Origin: Riptortus pedestris
Lineage: Eukaryota; Arthropoda; Insecta; Hemiptera; Alydidae
Length of the DNA stretch: 64,000 nucleotides
Direction of reading: 5' to 3'
NCBI GenBank assembly: GCA_019009955.1
Contig: CM032229.1
Location: 142,561,501-142,625,500 of the forward strand
Shown: one piece after another, positions 20,098 to 32,439 of the stretch
Numbering within the stretch: the first letter of the stretch is position 1
Layout of the letters: each line of letters starts with the position of its first letter
Notes under the pieces: generated by a model
What the model saw: only the letters and a program-made list of their open reading frames with translations
Database searches by the model: none
Told to the model about the DNA's origin: nothing
Translations under genes and position numbers: made by a program

Positions 20098-21087
20098 AGG
20101 GGATATTTGCAATACATTTGTCATGTGGTAAAAACCAGCCATCATAGCACAATCTGAAAAACAAATCTGCTCTTAGAAACGTCCTAGTAATATAGTCGCG
20201 ATATCCCTGGCAACCGAAATACTTAAGACTTTTCCTAAAGGACTGAGTGGAAAAAAGGCAAAAAAAAAAATACTCCCGATTCCAGAAAGGAGGAGCAAGG
20301 AAGGGGAAAAATTGCTCTAATTTGAGACAAAGGAAGAAGGTTGAGTACGTCAGCAGATCTGCAAGCTGGCCCTTAGAGGAAGGGAAGACACGGAGGGAAG
20401 ACGACAGCTTGACCCGAGTTAAGGGCTCGTCCGGGATAACAGCGAGAAAACTTATTTCCAACTGTCACTCCGTTTTTATCCCTGCTTCCTAGCGCAACAC
20501 TCTTTCGACCTAACTACTTCACCCTTTTAGTAAAAGTATATAGGTAATTAAAAATTTTAAACGAAAACCTCCAAGTACTCTAATTGGCTTTCCCTTAACT
20601 CTTTTGCTTCAAAGGGTTATTTTATATTTTTTTTGTTTCTTATTCTTTTTTTTAGAAGGAAAAACAGTAGCGACTGTAAACATTCTCACTATTTACTTTA
20701 TTTGAACGTAACATTTGTAAATTTGAAGAATAGTGAAGGAACGAGGCGTTTTTTCTTACATGAGATAATAATTCCTTCACCATCCAGCACCTCAAAAATG
20801 GATTTGTAAATTTGTTCTAGGAATATAGGTAAATTAGCTATACTTTTCTGATGACATGTTAAATGGACTGAGGAAAGAACTCTTACAAACGTTTATAACC
20901 AAGCTGCTACCAAACTGTATACCATCACTTTTGAAGTTGATATGAGAAAGGGACAGAAAAGAAGAAATCTTCTTTCAAGAGTCTATTACAAAATTCAGCC
21001 TAATTTGAGGCCATCACTTTTGAAGAAGATAAGGAATAACGTGATCATAATCAATGTTCTAATATCAATCATAATCATTTTTCTAAT
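20098..21087. other. Unassigned stretch, moderately GC-rich around 20280-20500
   Basis: 20247-20492 is open on both strands but has no recognisable protein. A string GGGCTCGTCCGGGAT at 20425 resembles sequence near retroelement primer-binding sites, yet no LTR edge or TGG-initiated site is evident. Possibly a worn retroelement fragment; not resolved. Confidence 0.35.
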
Positions 21088-21506
21088 AACCAAGCAGAAA
21101 TAAATGCTGCCTTGCGGGCTCTAAAGTATGTAAATGAAATGGACGTGAAACCAAACACTTACATTCTACTACACACAGTCAAATGCTTTTACACATACTG
21201 GGCATCATAAAAAACCACGACGAACAAATAGAACAAATACGCCATAATATAACACAATTAAAAAAAAAAAAACACAGACTGACTTTCTTTCACTTCAAAT
21301 GGCTCAAGGCACATGCAGGAATTATGGGCAATGTAATAGTCGATATCCACAACAAAAGTGCCTCTAAATATAGCGAAGAGGTAATTTACAATATATTTAC
21401 TACAACTGTGTTAAAATCTTTACAGGGAGAAAGAAGTATTAATTTGTGGGAACAGGGGTGGAATGAAACAGATAAAGGTTTACATCTAAAATTATGTATA
21501 ATATAA
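21088..21506 (+). pseudogene. Retrotransposon RNase H remnant
   Basis: NQAEINAALRALKYVNEM (from about 21091) resembles the QAE-type helix of retrotransposon RNase H. After a broken stretch, the frame at 21264-21506 gives FFHFKWLKAHAGIMGNVIVD then NKSAS. This matches the conserved 'W..AH.GI.GNE.AD..AK.A' block (E and the AD pair have drifted), followed by LWEQGWNETDKG, like the tail of Jockey/R1/I-type RNase H domains. Frameshifts and stops break it. No reverse transcriptase is nearby. Confidence 0.65.
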
Positions 21507-21618
21507 TATTAATATTATGTCATTTTTTTAATGGTTATTTTAATTGCATTCTCTAATTGTTCTTACTTAATACTGTGTGTGTGTGTTCCTATATATATTT
21601 TTTAATATATATATTAAT

Positions 21619-21654
<36 letters not shown>

Positions 21655-22204
21655 TAGCTAATGTACCTGGCTTCGCCCGGGAATTCATTTGAGCTTGAAT
21701 GGAGATGGTATTTTTTTGGCAAGTCTTTACTTTCCACAATATTTTGACATTTACCTGTCCCCGTCTTTAGTCGTTGCTGTGGATTTGTTCATAACAAAAT
21801 TATTTGTTATTTAAGACTTCCCTCTCCTCAATATTTTTTATATTTCCCGTCTCCTGTTCATTTCGTTTGTTTTTTTTTATAACGTATTGAACAGTATAAT
21901 TCATAATCGTAGAAAGTATTCTATCTTACAAAGCATATATGAATAAAAGTTCCTTTCCCTTGATGCGGTACAAAGCTTAATGGTGACAGCTGTTTTAGGT
22001 AAGTCATAGCCGCTATTAAAAATACTCTTTTGTCTCGATTGAAAGCTGTATATTTATATTGGTATTTAGTAAAGTATATCATATATTAACGGAACAGAGT
22101 TAATAAATACCTGGAATAACTGGGTGCACATCCCCAGCGTTCATCCTCTTAAATCATTTATTTATGATTATTAAACAAATTCACATTCCTGAGAATAACA
22201 CTAC

Positions 22205-22240
<36 letters not shown>

Positions 22241-23590
22241 CTACTGTACATGTGTATGTCACTGAACTCGCCGTTTAGGAATTTTTACTAACCCGAAATT
22301 TTGCGGGTCCTGGGTCTCCAACAAGGATGCTAAAAGATTCGTTTTTGTGGACTAAAATGCATAAATGTTTTTACACATTAGTACATTGTAGTTATTTGTT
22401 ATGCAAATAAAAAAGCACTTCCAGAAAATTTGCCTTAAACTGTAATTGTGGAGCATATATACCGCAAAATACTCATACTCAAACACAGAAAATCTCAATT
22501 TCAAAAACTCAAAAAAGTTCTAATCTTTTATTACACAGATACTACTAAATTAACGCGGTCTAAATGTTTGAACTACTTTCCAAATATGGACACGGACCTA
22601 CGAATGCAAATGTTTGAGACTAAAATTACTACAGACGTCACCTGCATAGCAACTGATACAATAAATGAAGGTATTTTAGGCCCGAAATTCTATATCTGTG
22701 TGTAGGCCCGTGGAAACACGCCCTATAGACGCTTTCTTGTTGTGTCAAAGCTTATCTGAAAATGAAGTGTCAGTCTTTGCCGTGGAAGAAAGGCCCCTGC
22801 TTTATACCGTCCCCTCTTTTAAGATAACTATCTCCAAACGCTATTTGCTCAGAACACCCTTACACTCTATCAACTAAATTGGCTAACAGAATTACAACAT
22901 AAGTGAATCCTTTTAGGAAATCGGATAAAACTAATTGCCTTGCTTGAAAAGAAGCATTCACAAATTTGTAAGTGTTGCAAATGGCTCGAATTCAATTCAT
23001 GTAATATATAATTCATGTATTCAAGATATATTTACAACATTGATTAACTCCGCTGTTGCTTTTCTCTTCCCATTCATTTCCACCCGTTTTAAATTCACGA
23101 CAAATAACACTAAACAAATTTATGATTTTAAAATGCATTTATTGCCTCACATTTGACTTAAATTGCACAGGAATTTAAATATATATATATATATATATAT
23201 ATACTTCTAAATTGAAAAATGTATTGAGTGCCAAGTTGTAAAAAATCTGATATGGGAAATATACACTACCCCGAATTTCTATAAAATTAAATTTACAAAA
23301 TGTTTCGCTGCTCTCCCCTTACAAGATATAAAAAGGCCACTATGAATATCTTCAGTATCTCAAATAGTTAAAGACAAAATTGCGATTTTTTTATTTTCGC
23401 CCCTTCATGTTCAATTTCAGGCTGAAGAAGAGGTGCACAACTAATTGACAAATATGTCTAAAATATGCAATTTTAATAATCTGTACCTAGTCAAATTAAG
23501 TTCAGTAAGGTTCAAAATGTATAATAATAATAATAGACATGGCTTATTCTGTTGCGTGGCTGACGTCTGGATAGCTGTTTTCAGAAACAG
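21507..23590. other. AT-rich stretch with TA microsatellites and a repeat end
   Basis: TA microsatellites at about 21622-21651, 22208-22237 and 23180-23203. ACTAGCTAATGTACCTGGC then TTCGCCCGGG at 21653 resembles the ACTAGCGGACCCGGC repeat end at 60573. Open frames at 22448-22705 and 22935-23156 have no recognisable domain. Confidence 0.4.
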
Positions 23591-24114
23591 AAGGTTTCAT
23601 TACAGCTATCCAAGACCAAGTGATTGCCACTAGATCATACAGACATCATATCCTCAAGCACAGTAGTGTCTCAGGCAAATGTAGGTTATACAACAAATCG
23701 TATGAGTCCATTCAACATATCACGGCTGGATGTGAAATACTTGCTGGATCCGAGTACTTACAAAGGCACAATAACGTGGCAAAAATTTACCACCAAGCTC
23801 TAGCAGAGAAATTGGCCATGGTAGACAGGAAGGTCGCTTATTATCGCTATATTCCTCTTAAAGTATTGGAAAATTATAATGTAAAGATGTATTGGGATAA
23901 AGCGATGATAACTGACCATACTGTGCATCATAATAGACCGGATATTCTCATTATTGACAAGATCAATAAGACTGCTGATATTATTGACATTGCAGTACCC
24001 AATGATGAGAATATTCGAATATCCAATGCCAAAAAATTAAGAAAATATCAAGAGTTGGCTATTGAGCTCAAAAAAGTATACACTCTGAAATCTGCCATAG
24101 TTACGTTATTATAG
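23591..24114 (+). pseudogene. C-terminal RLE endonuclease fragment of a second non-LTR retrotransposon
   Basis: About 175 codons open to a TAG at 24112-24114. Order: IQDQVIATRSYRHHI, then a CCHC-like GKCRLYNKSYESIQH...GC in which the second Cys is Tyr, then LQRHNNVAKIYHQ, YYRYIPLKVLENYNVKMYWD, and the PD-(D/E)xK-type core HHNRPDILIIDKINKTADI followed by IDIAVPNDENIR. This is the C-terminal endonuclease architecture of RLE-type elements, and it belongs to a different family from the one at 1568-4519 by its motifs. The reverse transcriptase is missing, as expected of a fragment, although this piece is open for its whole length. Homology begins about 30 bases before the first in-frame ATG (23620), so that ATG is not a true start. 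Confidence 0.72.
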
Positions 24115-24441
24115 TAAGTTCAAATGGACTCGTTCCAAAAACCACAATGGAAGGCACCAAGAATTTTAATCTGCCAACTGAAATTCCGCTCAGTTGGCCT
24201 CTCCAGGGACGGTTCTACCGCCACAGATATAGTCAATCGTTCATCTCCCGCAAAGCTACCATCATATACGGATCACCGCAACCAGCTGGAAGACAGAATC
24301 TTATAGGGAACACAGAAAATAACAACGGAAGAAGACTCCACTTAAAGGAAAATATATGTTTCCCGCAGGTACCTACTTCTAATAATGCTAGCAAATTATT
24401 ACATGAGTACTCACAGTATAGGAGCTCTAGATCATTCTATT

Positions 24442-24444
<3 letters not shown>

Positions 24445-24489
<45 letters not shown>
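24445..24489. repeat. (TA)n microsatellite
   Basis: Uninterrupted TA run of about 22 units. Confidence 0.95.
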
Positions 24490-24494
<5 letters not shown>

Positions 24495-24800
24495 GCTTGC
24501 CGCTAAATTATTTTATAAAGTTAAGTTTCCTTTTGTTTCTTGTTCAACCTCTATATCTATAAAGTGTATTATATGTTGCTTAATCAATTCAATATACTTG
24601 ATTCTTTGGAGAACTCAAATGGTGAGTTGTGTTGTTCGCCCTCATCTTAAAATAAAATCATAAAATGGTAAATGCTTCGGTCTAATGCTCTCTTTTATTC
24701 TTGCCTTCTAAAAGCTTCCCGCCTGTACATTTTGGTGCCGAAACTAGGGACTAAAAAGCTTCCCCGCCCCAACATTTTGGTGCCGAAGTAGCTCTATTAT
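24490..24800 (+). repeat. Possible LTR end with primer-binding-site-like sequence
   Basis: AATAAAATCATAAAATGG (24650) could be a polyadenylation signal in an LTR. The sequence CCCGCCTGTACA (24719-24730) is followed by TTTTGGTGCCGAAACTAGGG, which begins TGG like a primer-binding site. The phrase ACATTTTGGTGCCGAA recurs at 24772, suggesting a local duplication. No coding region follows, and the left LTR edge is not defined. Confidence 0.35.
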
Positions 24801-25194
24801 TATTACCGCAAAAGCTAACCGCACGCCCTAACACTCCCCATAATAATAATGAAAATTGAAAACTGAAAGTTTTTCGGGATTACAACACATATTTTTTTTT
24901 TAATTATTGGTTATTGCCTCCCTTGATAATACCCACATTTCACGATCACACGAGTCCTATCCTTTTTAAAGCTGGAGTGTCATTTTTATTTCTTTGAAAC
25001 TGTACTTGAAGGGGAAATGGCTAACGATCAATAAAAGAAAAACTACATGAAATGTCTTTCACTTATTTATTTTTCACTCTAAATATTTAGCGTCCTCTAT
25101 GATGCCTCTTCAGAAGTTATATATGTATAATAAAATGATTCGGCCTAACAACCGAGGTATCTTACTTCCCTACAGTAGTGCCTAAAGAAAACAA

Positions 25195-25556
25195 AAGGGT
25201 CCGCGTAAACTTAGCAGATTTCCCAAGAACTGGCATAGCACACTATCTATTTCCAAATAGGCCGCCGATGAGTAGTGGTGGGCGGTCAATGAAGTTCTTC
25301 ATTCATGACGTCTCACACAACGAAGTTGCATTTACGAGAATCTCATCTAGTAAAAATCTGTTGAAAACACTATTGGAATGAGATGTTTCATGATATATCC
25401 ACTTATTGTTAAAGTGACTAAAAGTGAGGTTTACTGAAGATAGATAATTAAAAAATACAAAAATGTCGGTGATACAGAAAGAGTTAAAGAAAGCTTTTTC
25501 TTCATCTAGTAGGAAGGTCATGAGTACAACTTCAGTAGCTGATTTTCCTTAGGAAA
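25195..25556 (-). repeat. Degenerate HINE
   Basis: GCGTAAACTTAGCAGATTTCCC-like 3' terminus at 25202-25225 (one base inserted) and a 5' terminus CAGTAGCTGATTTTCCTTAG at about 25532-25551. The interior is strongly diverged. Confidence 0.55.
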
Positions 25557-26489
25557 CGCCAATCTTTTCACCTGCACGCCACTTCACCTTCAGCGAAGAT
25601 TGAATAAGGTCGCTTTTCGAGGATATGAAAATTTTATTGTATTTAAAATATTGAAAGTGTTTGGCATGATGGATAATGTATCCAGGACTTTCCCTCTGTT
25701 TACCGTTGTGTTCGCAGGATTTAAGAGGGGATCTACTGTTAACAGAAAAACTAGTTTTATAAAATCAGGAGCCTCCTCAATATTCGCTAGCTTGCGCGGG
25801 AATGGAAAGCGATCCCTTATTTCAATACTTCCGAAACACTTAGGAACCCAAACTCCAGATCCATCTCGAAGCACCTACTACCCTTCTACATAATTCAAGG
25901 TTGAGACTGTCTAAATATCACTATTCTACCACTTTTCGTTCCCATGAATTATTTATATGATGAAAGCCTGAGGGAAGAGTAGAAGAGAATAAATATGTGT
26001 CAGGGGGAGGAGGGGGGTGGATTGCTAGCAAGAGTAGTAGGAAGAGCGAGGCGTGTGCTGAGGAATCACGTTCTGCCAAACCCCAGGAGTGCAGCACCAT
26101 CTGGTGGCTGGCTCCAACAGCACACTAACATCTACTCTTCCAGTGGCCCACTTCCACTTCTCGAGGGGAAACTAGTTTCTAATAACCACTTTTCAAGGGA
26201 CCAACTTGCTCCTCCATTGCAGGAAACTACAGTAAAATTTATCTAGTTTCCGCTGGAAATTTCTCGCTTTATCTTTTTTTCACTCTCTTCTTTTTGAGTT
26301 CAGTTCAATATTATATTGAATTTTAGCTGTCTTTTTTCTACTAATACGATATTTTTCAACGTGTTCTGAACTAAAAATAGGTCTCTCGCTCCTCGATTAT
26401 AAAAACTCCATCATCGTGGTTTTAATAAAAGAGGAGTCACGCAAGGTTCGATATTAAACCATATCATTTTTTAAATGTTATGTTATTAT
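25557..26489. other. Unassigned stretch
   Basis: 25600-25893 is open on both strands, with no domain I recognise and no splice or promoter support. 25990-26220 is GC-richer than its surroundings. Nothing can be named. Confidence 0.35.
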
Positions 26490-26616
26490 CTCTACTACAA
26501 CCAATTGGGACGGGTCATCTACAGGTTAGACAGATCTATTTTTAGCCAGCGTTTACCATCACTCGCCGATGTAGGTTTACAATGTGAGATTAAGAACCCA
26601 CGTGGCTATCATGAGC
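26490..26616 (-). repeat. SINE fragment
   Basis: Reversed body and head: CAATTGGGACGGGTCATCTA, TTTTTAGCCAGCG and ACAATGTGAGATTAAGA. The central part is deleted. Confidence 0.6.
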
Positions 26617-27639
26617 ACCGTTTTTTTTAAATTGATTTCAACAAAAACTGACCAACTTGGAAAGCTCTACGTTATGTGTATACAGTTATTTGGTTAGCAA
26701 GCTCACCGATAGATGTGGAGAGTATAAAGGTATAATTTTACAAAGGAGAGACACAATCAAAGGTATTGATGCAGTGTTTGACTTACCTTTGAGCACCAGA
26801 ACCTGTTTTCCTCAAGCTTTCGACCTTATACCTAGATTAAGCAGAACTACTTTTTATTCTTGGGTGGCAAACGAAAAATAACTGGGGATACCAAATATAA
26901 CGGGTTCACATAGCACAAAGAGAACTAGAATGAGTTGAGGAAATAATAAATTTACCAATAATATTTGGAGCCAACAAAGAACCGAAGAAAACAACAGAAA
27001 TAACATCACTAATGGCGTGCTATGCACACATACATACACACATTTTAATTCTTCTATAACTACTAATTTTATTAATCTTTCTCTCAAGATTTAGTTAGTA
27101 GATTTCTTCTAACGCACTTCCTGCAGAAGACTTATGCTAGTAAAATATCCTTGTTTCAGATGTTACTGGAGAACCGCTGGGCACTCCGAAGATCAAATTC
27201 TTCAGTTAACTACTGTTTTAAACCCTAAAGAAGCTTACACGAAAGAAAAAAAAATGAAGAGTCTGTCATCATGTATAATTATTTTACTGTAAAATTGGTT
27301 TCTGTAACTGAATGTACTCCGGAGAGTGCAATATGTGGTTGTTAAATCTTACACCCACCTCAACCTTTAGGTGTTTGCTATTTTTGATGTGCTTGATAAG
27401 AAGAGGAAGCATATCACAGGTTAAAAAATTTACGAAAAAGGCATCGTTCCCTGAGCACCCGTCCCATCTTAGAAGATCTTCTGTCAAAAAAAAAAAAACA
27501 ATTAAAAAGACATACTAGCTTCGTAATTAACTAATAATATTTACACATACATGGAGAGCCGAATTCAAAAACATATAACAATTAAAATGAATATTTACAG
27601 GCAATAAATAGGAATTTAAAAACTCAGTTAAAAATTAAA
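26617..27639. other. AT-rich stretch, nothing recognised
   Basis: Open frames at 26657-26881 and 27312-27518 have no recognisable content. Confidence 0.4.
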
Positions 27640-27845
27640 TAAATGGACACAAATTCTAATAAGGAGACATAAAAAATATTTTGATTTATCGAAATTCACC
27701 CCTCTAAATAACCCCCCCCCCCGCACCTACCACTTTATCGATTTCAGTCATTGACTTAATCTTTAGTTTTGCATGAAACGCTTATATAAAGTGTTTTCCA
27801 ACAATGAAACAAAATTTCCGTCCGTCAAAACGGTAACAATCTAGC

Positions 27846-27893
<48 letters not shown>

Positions 27894-27960
27894 TTATGAA
27901 TGTACCTCATTTTCAACCTCATCGTTTATTTTTCTCAAGGAAAATTTTCTAAAACCATAA
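27640..27960 (-). repeat. HINE 5' half, diverged, with (TG)n instead of (TA)n
   Basis: A core-like stretch with a C-run (27713-27722), ATTTCAGTCATTGACTTAATC and ACAATGAAACAAAATTTCCG. Then comes a (TG)n run at 27848-27892 where other copies have TA, followed by GTACCTCATTTTCAACCTCA. The terminal hairpin is gone. Confidence 0.6.
27848..27892. repeat. (TG)n microsatellite
   Basis: About 22 units of TG occupying the usual microsatellite position of the HINE. Confidence 0.95.
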
Positions 27961-27987
27961 AGGAAATCACATGGAAGTTTACTAAAA

Positions 27988-28203
27988 ACAAAAAACAGTC
28001 ACGCAGGAGCTGCGTTAACTTTCCCCACTTGCGTTACGTATTTGCATTTATCTCAAAAATAAAAAGTTCTAAGACAGCAATTTTTGGTACTGATCCTTCA
28101 AATAAAATGTGTCATGATATAAAAGCTTATTGCGAATATGAGATGAGTAATAGTAGTGATTTTCTGAAAAGCGAAAACTAGAAAATGGAAATATCCCAGT
28201 TAA
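27988..28203 (-). repeat. HINE 3' fragment ending at a TTAA
   Basis: Starts with a 3' terminus (CAGTCACGCAGGAGCTGCGT) and continues to GGAAATATCCCAGTTAA. In other copies the next bases are TATTCAAGATA; here a 30-bp foreign segment and a second TTAA follow. Confidence 0.65.
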
Positions 28204-28233
28204 TCACTATAGAAGCTTTGCGCAACGAAAGGG
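28204..28233. mobile_element. 30-bp remnant between two TTAA tetramers
   Basis: Between TTAA 28200-28203 and TTAA 28234-28237. Ends in GCGCAACGAAAGGG before TTAA, a piggyBac-like terminus, and contains CTATAG...GCTTTGCGCAA, shared with the 33-bp insert at 60402-60434. The left end lacks a CCC start, so it is a deletion remnant. Confidence 0.5.
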
Positions 28234-28580
28234 TTAAGGTTTCCTAACTTCATCCTGTTCAATTTAAAGTACACGTGTTTGGCTATACTCACTGTTTGAC
28301 CTTAATCCTAGCTTCATAGAGAAGATCATATTTAATCACCGTGGTTCCTTCTTGAGGTGTGCCTGGAACTCAGATAATACAGTAACGTGAAATGATAAGT
28401 TAATGAATGCATTTTTTACTGGGTAATGTAAATATTAATTAGTTTATGTAAATTTGGGCCTCAGAGGGTAGACCAAACGAAGAATGGTATACAGCGAGGT
28501 AATCCATTGTTGCTTGACGTAACCGCCTCAGCTTCACGGTCCTCTTCTTCTCCCAGCGATTTTCCTTCAGAGCCTCGATA

Positions 28581-28652
28581 GCCGTGATCGTCTAGTGGTT
28601 AGGACATTGCGTTGTGGCCGCAATAACCCAGGTTCGAATCCTGGTCACGGCA
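28581..28652 (+). tRNA. tRNA-His (anticodon GTG)
   Basis: 72-nt gene folding into a full cloverleaf: acceptor GCCGTGA pairs with TCACGGC, the D arm is GTCTAGTGGTTAGGAC, the anticodon arm is TTGCG-TTGTGGC-CGCAA with anticodon GTG, and the T arm is CAGGT-TCGAATC-CTGGT. A-box TAGTGGTTAGG and B-box GGTTCGAATCC both match the polymerase III consensus. Discriminator A, no intron. The extra 5' G of tRNA-His is added after transcription in eukaryotes, so its absence is normal. A T-run terminator follows. It is the only intact host RNA gene I see here. Confidence 0.97.
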
Positions 28653-28657
28653 GGTGA

Positions 28658-28667
28658 TTTTTTTTTT
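28658..28667 (+). terminator. RNA polymerase III terminator of tRNA-His
   Basis: Run of ten T starting six bases after the mature tRNA end. Confidence 0.9.
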
Positions 28668-28706
28668 AAATCATTGAAAATTATTTTTTATAATTATAAT
28701 CTCGAG

Positions 28707-28708
<2 letters not shown>

Positions 28709-28765
<57 letters not shown>
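28709..28765. repeat. (AT)n microsatellite
   Basis: About 28 AT units shortly downstream of the tRNA gene. Confidence 0.95.
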
Positions 28766-28768
<3 letters not shown>

Positions 28769-28934
28769 TAAGATCCAAGATATACGTTATGTTCAGGCGA
28801 TCTCTAAAAATAAATTTAATGATGAAGAATTAATAAATGTTTCAACATTTTCCTCCTTTACAATAACCTTGGAAAAAAGGAAATTATTGAAGCATTTATC
28901 AATACTTTGCCTTTAAATTTCTTTCCAATAATAT

Positions 28935-29115
28935 TTTTATTCATTTACGTACACTTTGTGCAACTACGGCTTATCGAAACGGGTTATCTACAGGTTACCA
29001 CCCTTTTGTAGCCAGCGTAGGACTAAGGATTTTCTTTAATGAGTACGTCACTAAATGAATTCTTATTTCCCTTGCGGGAATCGAATTCGCCACTCTAGGT
29101 TTACCATGTTACGCT
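28935..29115 (-). repeat. tRNA-derived SINE, 5'-truncated
   Basis: Reversed tail and body (TACGTACACTTTGTGCAAC, CGGGTTATCTACAGGTTACC) and the reversed B-box region (CGGGAATCGAATTCGCC), ending at ACCATGTTA. The first part of the head is missing. Confidence 0.72.
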
Positions 29116-30293
29116 AATATTAAATGTTACTTTCCAATAATAATGGAAAGGTATATCAGATGAAGGTTTAGTCCAAATTTATTGGTATAATCAAAGAAGT
29201 GATTGAATGATGAATTAGAATGTGGACCTATTTTGGTCGTATCAGTGTCAGTTGGCATATTTCGTATAAGAAGTTACAATGGTTTGAATACGGCGTCTGA
29301 ACAAGTGTTGAGCTCTTCTTGGATAATGTTTACAGTGAAACGAAAGACGCCAACAGACATTCACGAATACCAGCAGGCAAAGAGACGACAAATATAGGTT
29401 CATATTCTAATTAAATTATTGAGAGTCGTCTTTGCTTATGCCCATATATCTGTGCTAACAATAAGGCGTTTCAATGTACCTAGGCTCACATACGAGCCAC
29501 CACACCAGACAATGGCTAAAATAACACACTAAATCGTAACTAACCTAGCACGGATAACGGACAACTACCGACTACATGAAGCAATTTACTTGGACACCCG
29601 CTAAACCATACTTCGTTTGACAGATCTAAGATGTAAACAAACAGACCCGGACTATAATGTAAACTACGGATAACAGATGTATTAAACCAACTGACTAACA
29701 AATAACGAAGACATTACAACGTTTGATGGGCTTGAAGATGTTACTCTCGCATTGATAGCTCACTGGATACTAGAAGGACATCAGATAATTCCCAAAACAT
29801 GGTACATAATATGATGAAAATAAGAGTCACGGAGGAATAAGAAAAGAAAAACAACAAATAAGATATTTATATCACAGAAATGAAGACTAGAGTAAGGTCG
29901 GTCGGCTGAAGATAGGTTCTAGAAGGGAGGGGATATTAGGCATCCCTGACACATCTCTGCCTTCACCCTCTCCATGTTTATTCAGGTAACTCTACTATCT
30001 TGATTTTGCTCATTTATAAGCAGAGTTATTCAGTTATATTAACATCATATCAGGGATTGTGGAAAGAATACTGGGAAGCACCCGGGTGATATTCGCTCAA
30101 CAATATTCACCCTCAGAAGGCCTAAATTACAGCTAAATTCAGATAGCTTCGTGAAATAAGTGTGAAAGAAATATGTGATGAACGATGGTGTAGAAGACAG
30201 ACTAAAATGAAGCCTTTATCTCCTACACACATAATTATTAACAATTTGTATTATTATTTTATTTGTTTTCTTCATTAGCAAAATCGCCGAATC
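29116..30293. other. Unassigned stretch
   Basis: AT-rich with no recognisable gene. An open frame at 29203-29397 has no domain I can name. Confidence 0.4.
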
Positions 30294-31021
30294 GAGTTTT
30301 AGCAGATTTCCCTTGAGGGAAATCAGCTATTGAGGTCGTAATCATGACGTGATTTTCGATTTTTTTTTTAAATCTATATATCTATAAACGATGTACTGTG
30401 TAATATACTGTTATTTATAATGAATCAGAATAATTTTTATCTCAATCAATCAAATGTTAGTAGTCCAAGAATTTAAGACGGGAGGGGGCACACAAGAACA
30501 TATTTGTATGTATCTCGTACAATAAAGGTCTTTGGAAAACCATATTTTGTATTTAAGCTTCTAATAATGGTTTATTATAAAATAGAGTTCTGTTTATGTA
30601 ACACGACTAGAAGTGGGGGTTTGCTGAAGGCTGAAAACTGACAAATGCAAATATCTAGGTTAATATTCAAGATAGAGAATAAATGTATATATCAACATTT
30701 GTAGTACATTTAATTTGCAATAAGATTCACTCTATGCAAGTTTTTCATCAGGCTTATAGTATCGGAGATATTTTGAATTTTGAAAATTCCCCCCCTTTTA
30801 ACCCCCTCTCTCTTGTCAGATTTCAGCCGTTAACGAATTTGATCTTTCTTTTTACATAAAACGACTAAATATCGAGTTTGGTAACGATCAAAGAAAAATT
30901 TCGTCCGCTAGAGCGGTAACAGTCAAATATATATAGTTTTGAACGGACCTCATTTTCGTCATCTCCTAGGTAGGATCGATGGACATTAGAGGAAAAAATT
31001 TGAAAATCGCGTCATGAGTAT
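30294..31021. repeat. HINE with inverted 5' terminus
   Basis: 30294-30361 is a plus-strand 5' terminus (TTTTAGCAGATTTCCCTTGA, then AATCAGCTATTGAGGTCG). 30400-31021 is a minus-strand body running from the long-form interior through the core to the other 5' end (GATCGATGGACATTAG, AATCGCGTCATGAG). The element has two facing 5' regions and no 3' terminus. Confidence 0.68.
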
Positions 31022-32430
31022 TACAATTTTTTTTATATAAGCACATTTAGAAATCAGCTTTTGAGGTTTTTGAAAATTTGAATTAGAGATGACATCATTA
31101 GAGAGTCACTCCGCCATGGTGCGCCACTTGGAATATCAGCTTAGATACCTTATATAAGCTTAGCACCTTAAAGAAAGAATCTTATTGGTTTCCCCCTAAA
31201 TTAATTAAAGTAATTTATGAGTAAATCTTAAGGAATAGCTGATAGAACATGATAAGATGCTAATGATGTAAGGATGCAATCTCCTCTCTCAAGGGTGTCT
31301 TTGTATAGTTCCTTATGAACTTAGTTCAATCACTATTGGAACATGGCTGCCTTCTGCCATTCTTTGCGCTCAATCAGCAAAGAGCCTTTCGACAATCCCA
31401 CGTACAAGGGGAAGAAAAATCTTATTAGGACATCAAACCCAGCCAGCTAATAACGTGATAAGATTTCCTACGAGACCCGAAGGATTTAGATGATAGGAAG
31501 TTAGTAAGTAATACCTAATCAGTGCCCTTTGTACGGCTATATGAACGATAATCTGACCTTTTATCAACGAGTAATTATGGTTATTGAAGCATGAAAAGAC
31601 TTTTACTCACAATGAAATTCCCCCACCCCCTTGTCGCAATTTCCCTTATAATCCCGACTCAAAAAGGAAAAGGGTTAATGCCGTAAGAATTTCTTGAGTT
31701 TAGTGGGAAGCATTCACTGGGTTTATGAGGAAACTAATCATTTAATCAAAAGGTGGTTTCTTACTCAAATTAAAGATCTCGTTATCTTATTAAGAGAGGA
31801 AACTTGCTTCCTAAAACAACCCTTTGACATTAATTTATTCCAATTTCATATTTATGAATTTTGAAAGGTTCTTAAAACAGGAAGAACATGCTATAGGATT
31901 GTCAAACTATAAATATGATAATTTATTTTAATAAAATAACTATACATTTCTATTCAGCACTAATTAGATTATGTCCATAACACATTTCAAAAAGGCATTT
32001 ACAATGAATCAAAAAATGAATTTGGTCTCGTCACTTTCCCTTTCCAACTCGGCCTTCACTAAGTCAAACATAAACATCATGAGCCGAAAGGGAATTCCGA
32101 CATTACAAAAAAGTGTTTAAACTTTTGGAAACAGCGTTTCTTTCCAAATGGTCAAGCAAAACAAATGTAAATTTAATAATTGTTCTTTGCTTTATAATTG
32201 GTCTCCCTTCAAGGGTTGAGTATCGAAATATTCTAGAAACCTCTCTCACCTCAATGGAATCATTTGTAGTAGCAAATGTCCCTTGAGCAGCTACTCATGA
32301 CGCGATTTTCGAAAAAGTTCTTCAATTTTGTATGAACCTCAGTTGTCGCTCTACTAACCGCAATTCTTTTTTGATTATCTCCAAACCCAAATTAAAACAT
32401 TTGAGACTAAATTAAAGATCAAATTCATAA
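31022..32430. other. Unassigned stretch
   Basis: AT-rich, no open frame of note, no repeat boundary recognised. Confidence 0.4.
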
Positions 32431-32439
32431 ATAGTTAAA

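Noticed and set aside
20420..20445. GGGCTCGTCCGGGAT, like sequence around some retroelement primer-binding sites
   Set aside because: No TGG start, no LTR edge and no downstream gag-like frame; treated as coincidental or too worn.
25590..25893. Overlapping open frames of 94-97 codons on both strands
   Set aside because: No recognised domain, no splice or promoter context, located among repeats.
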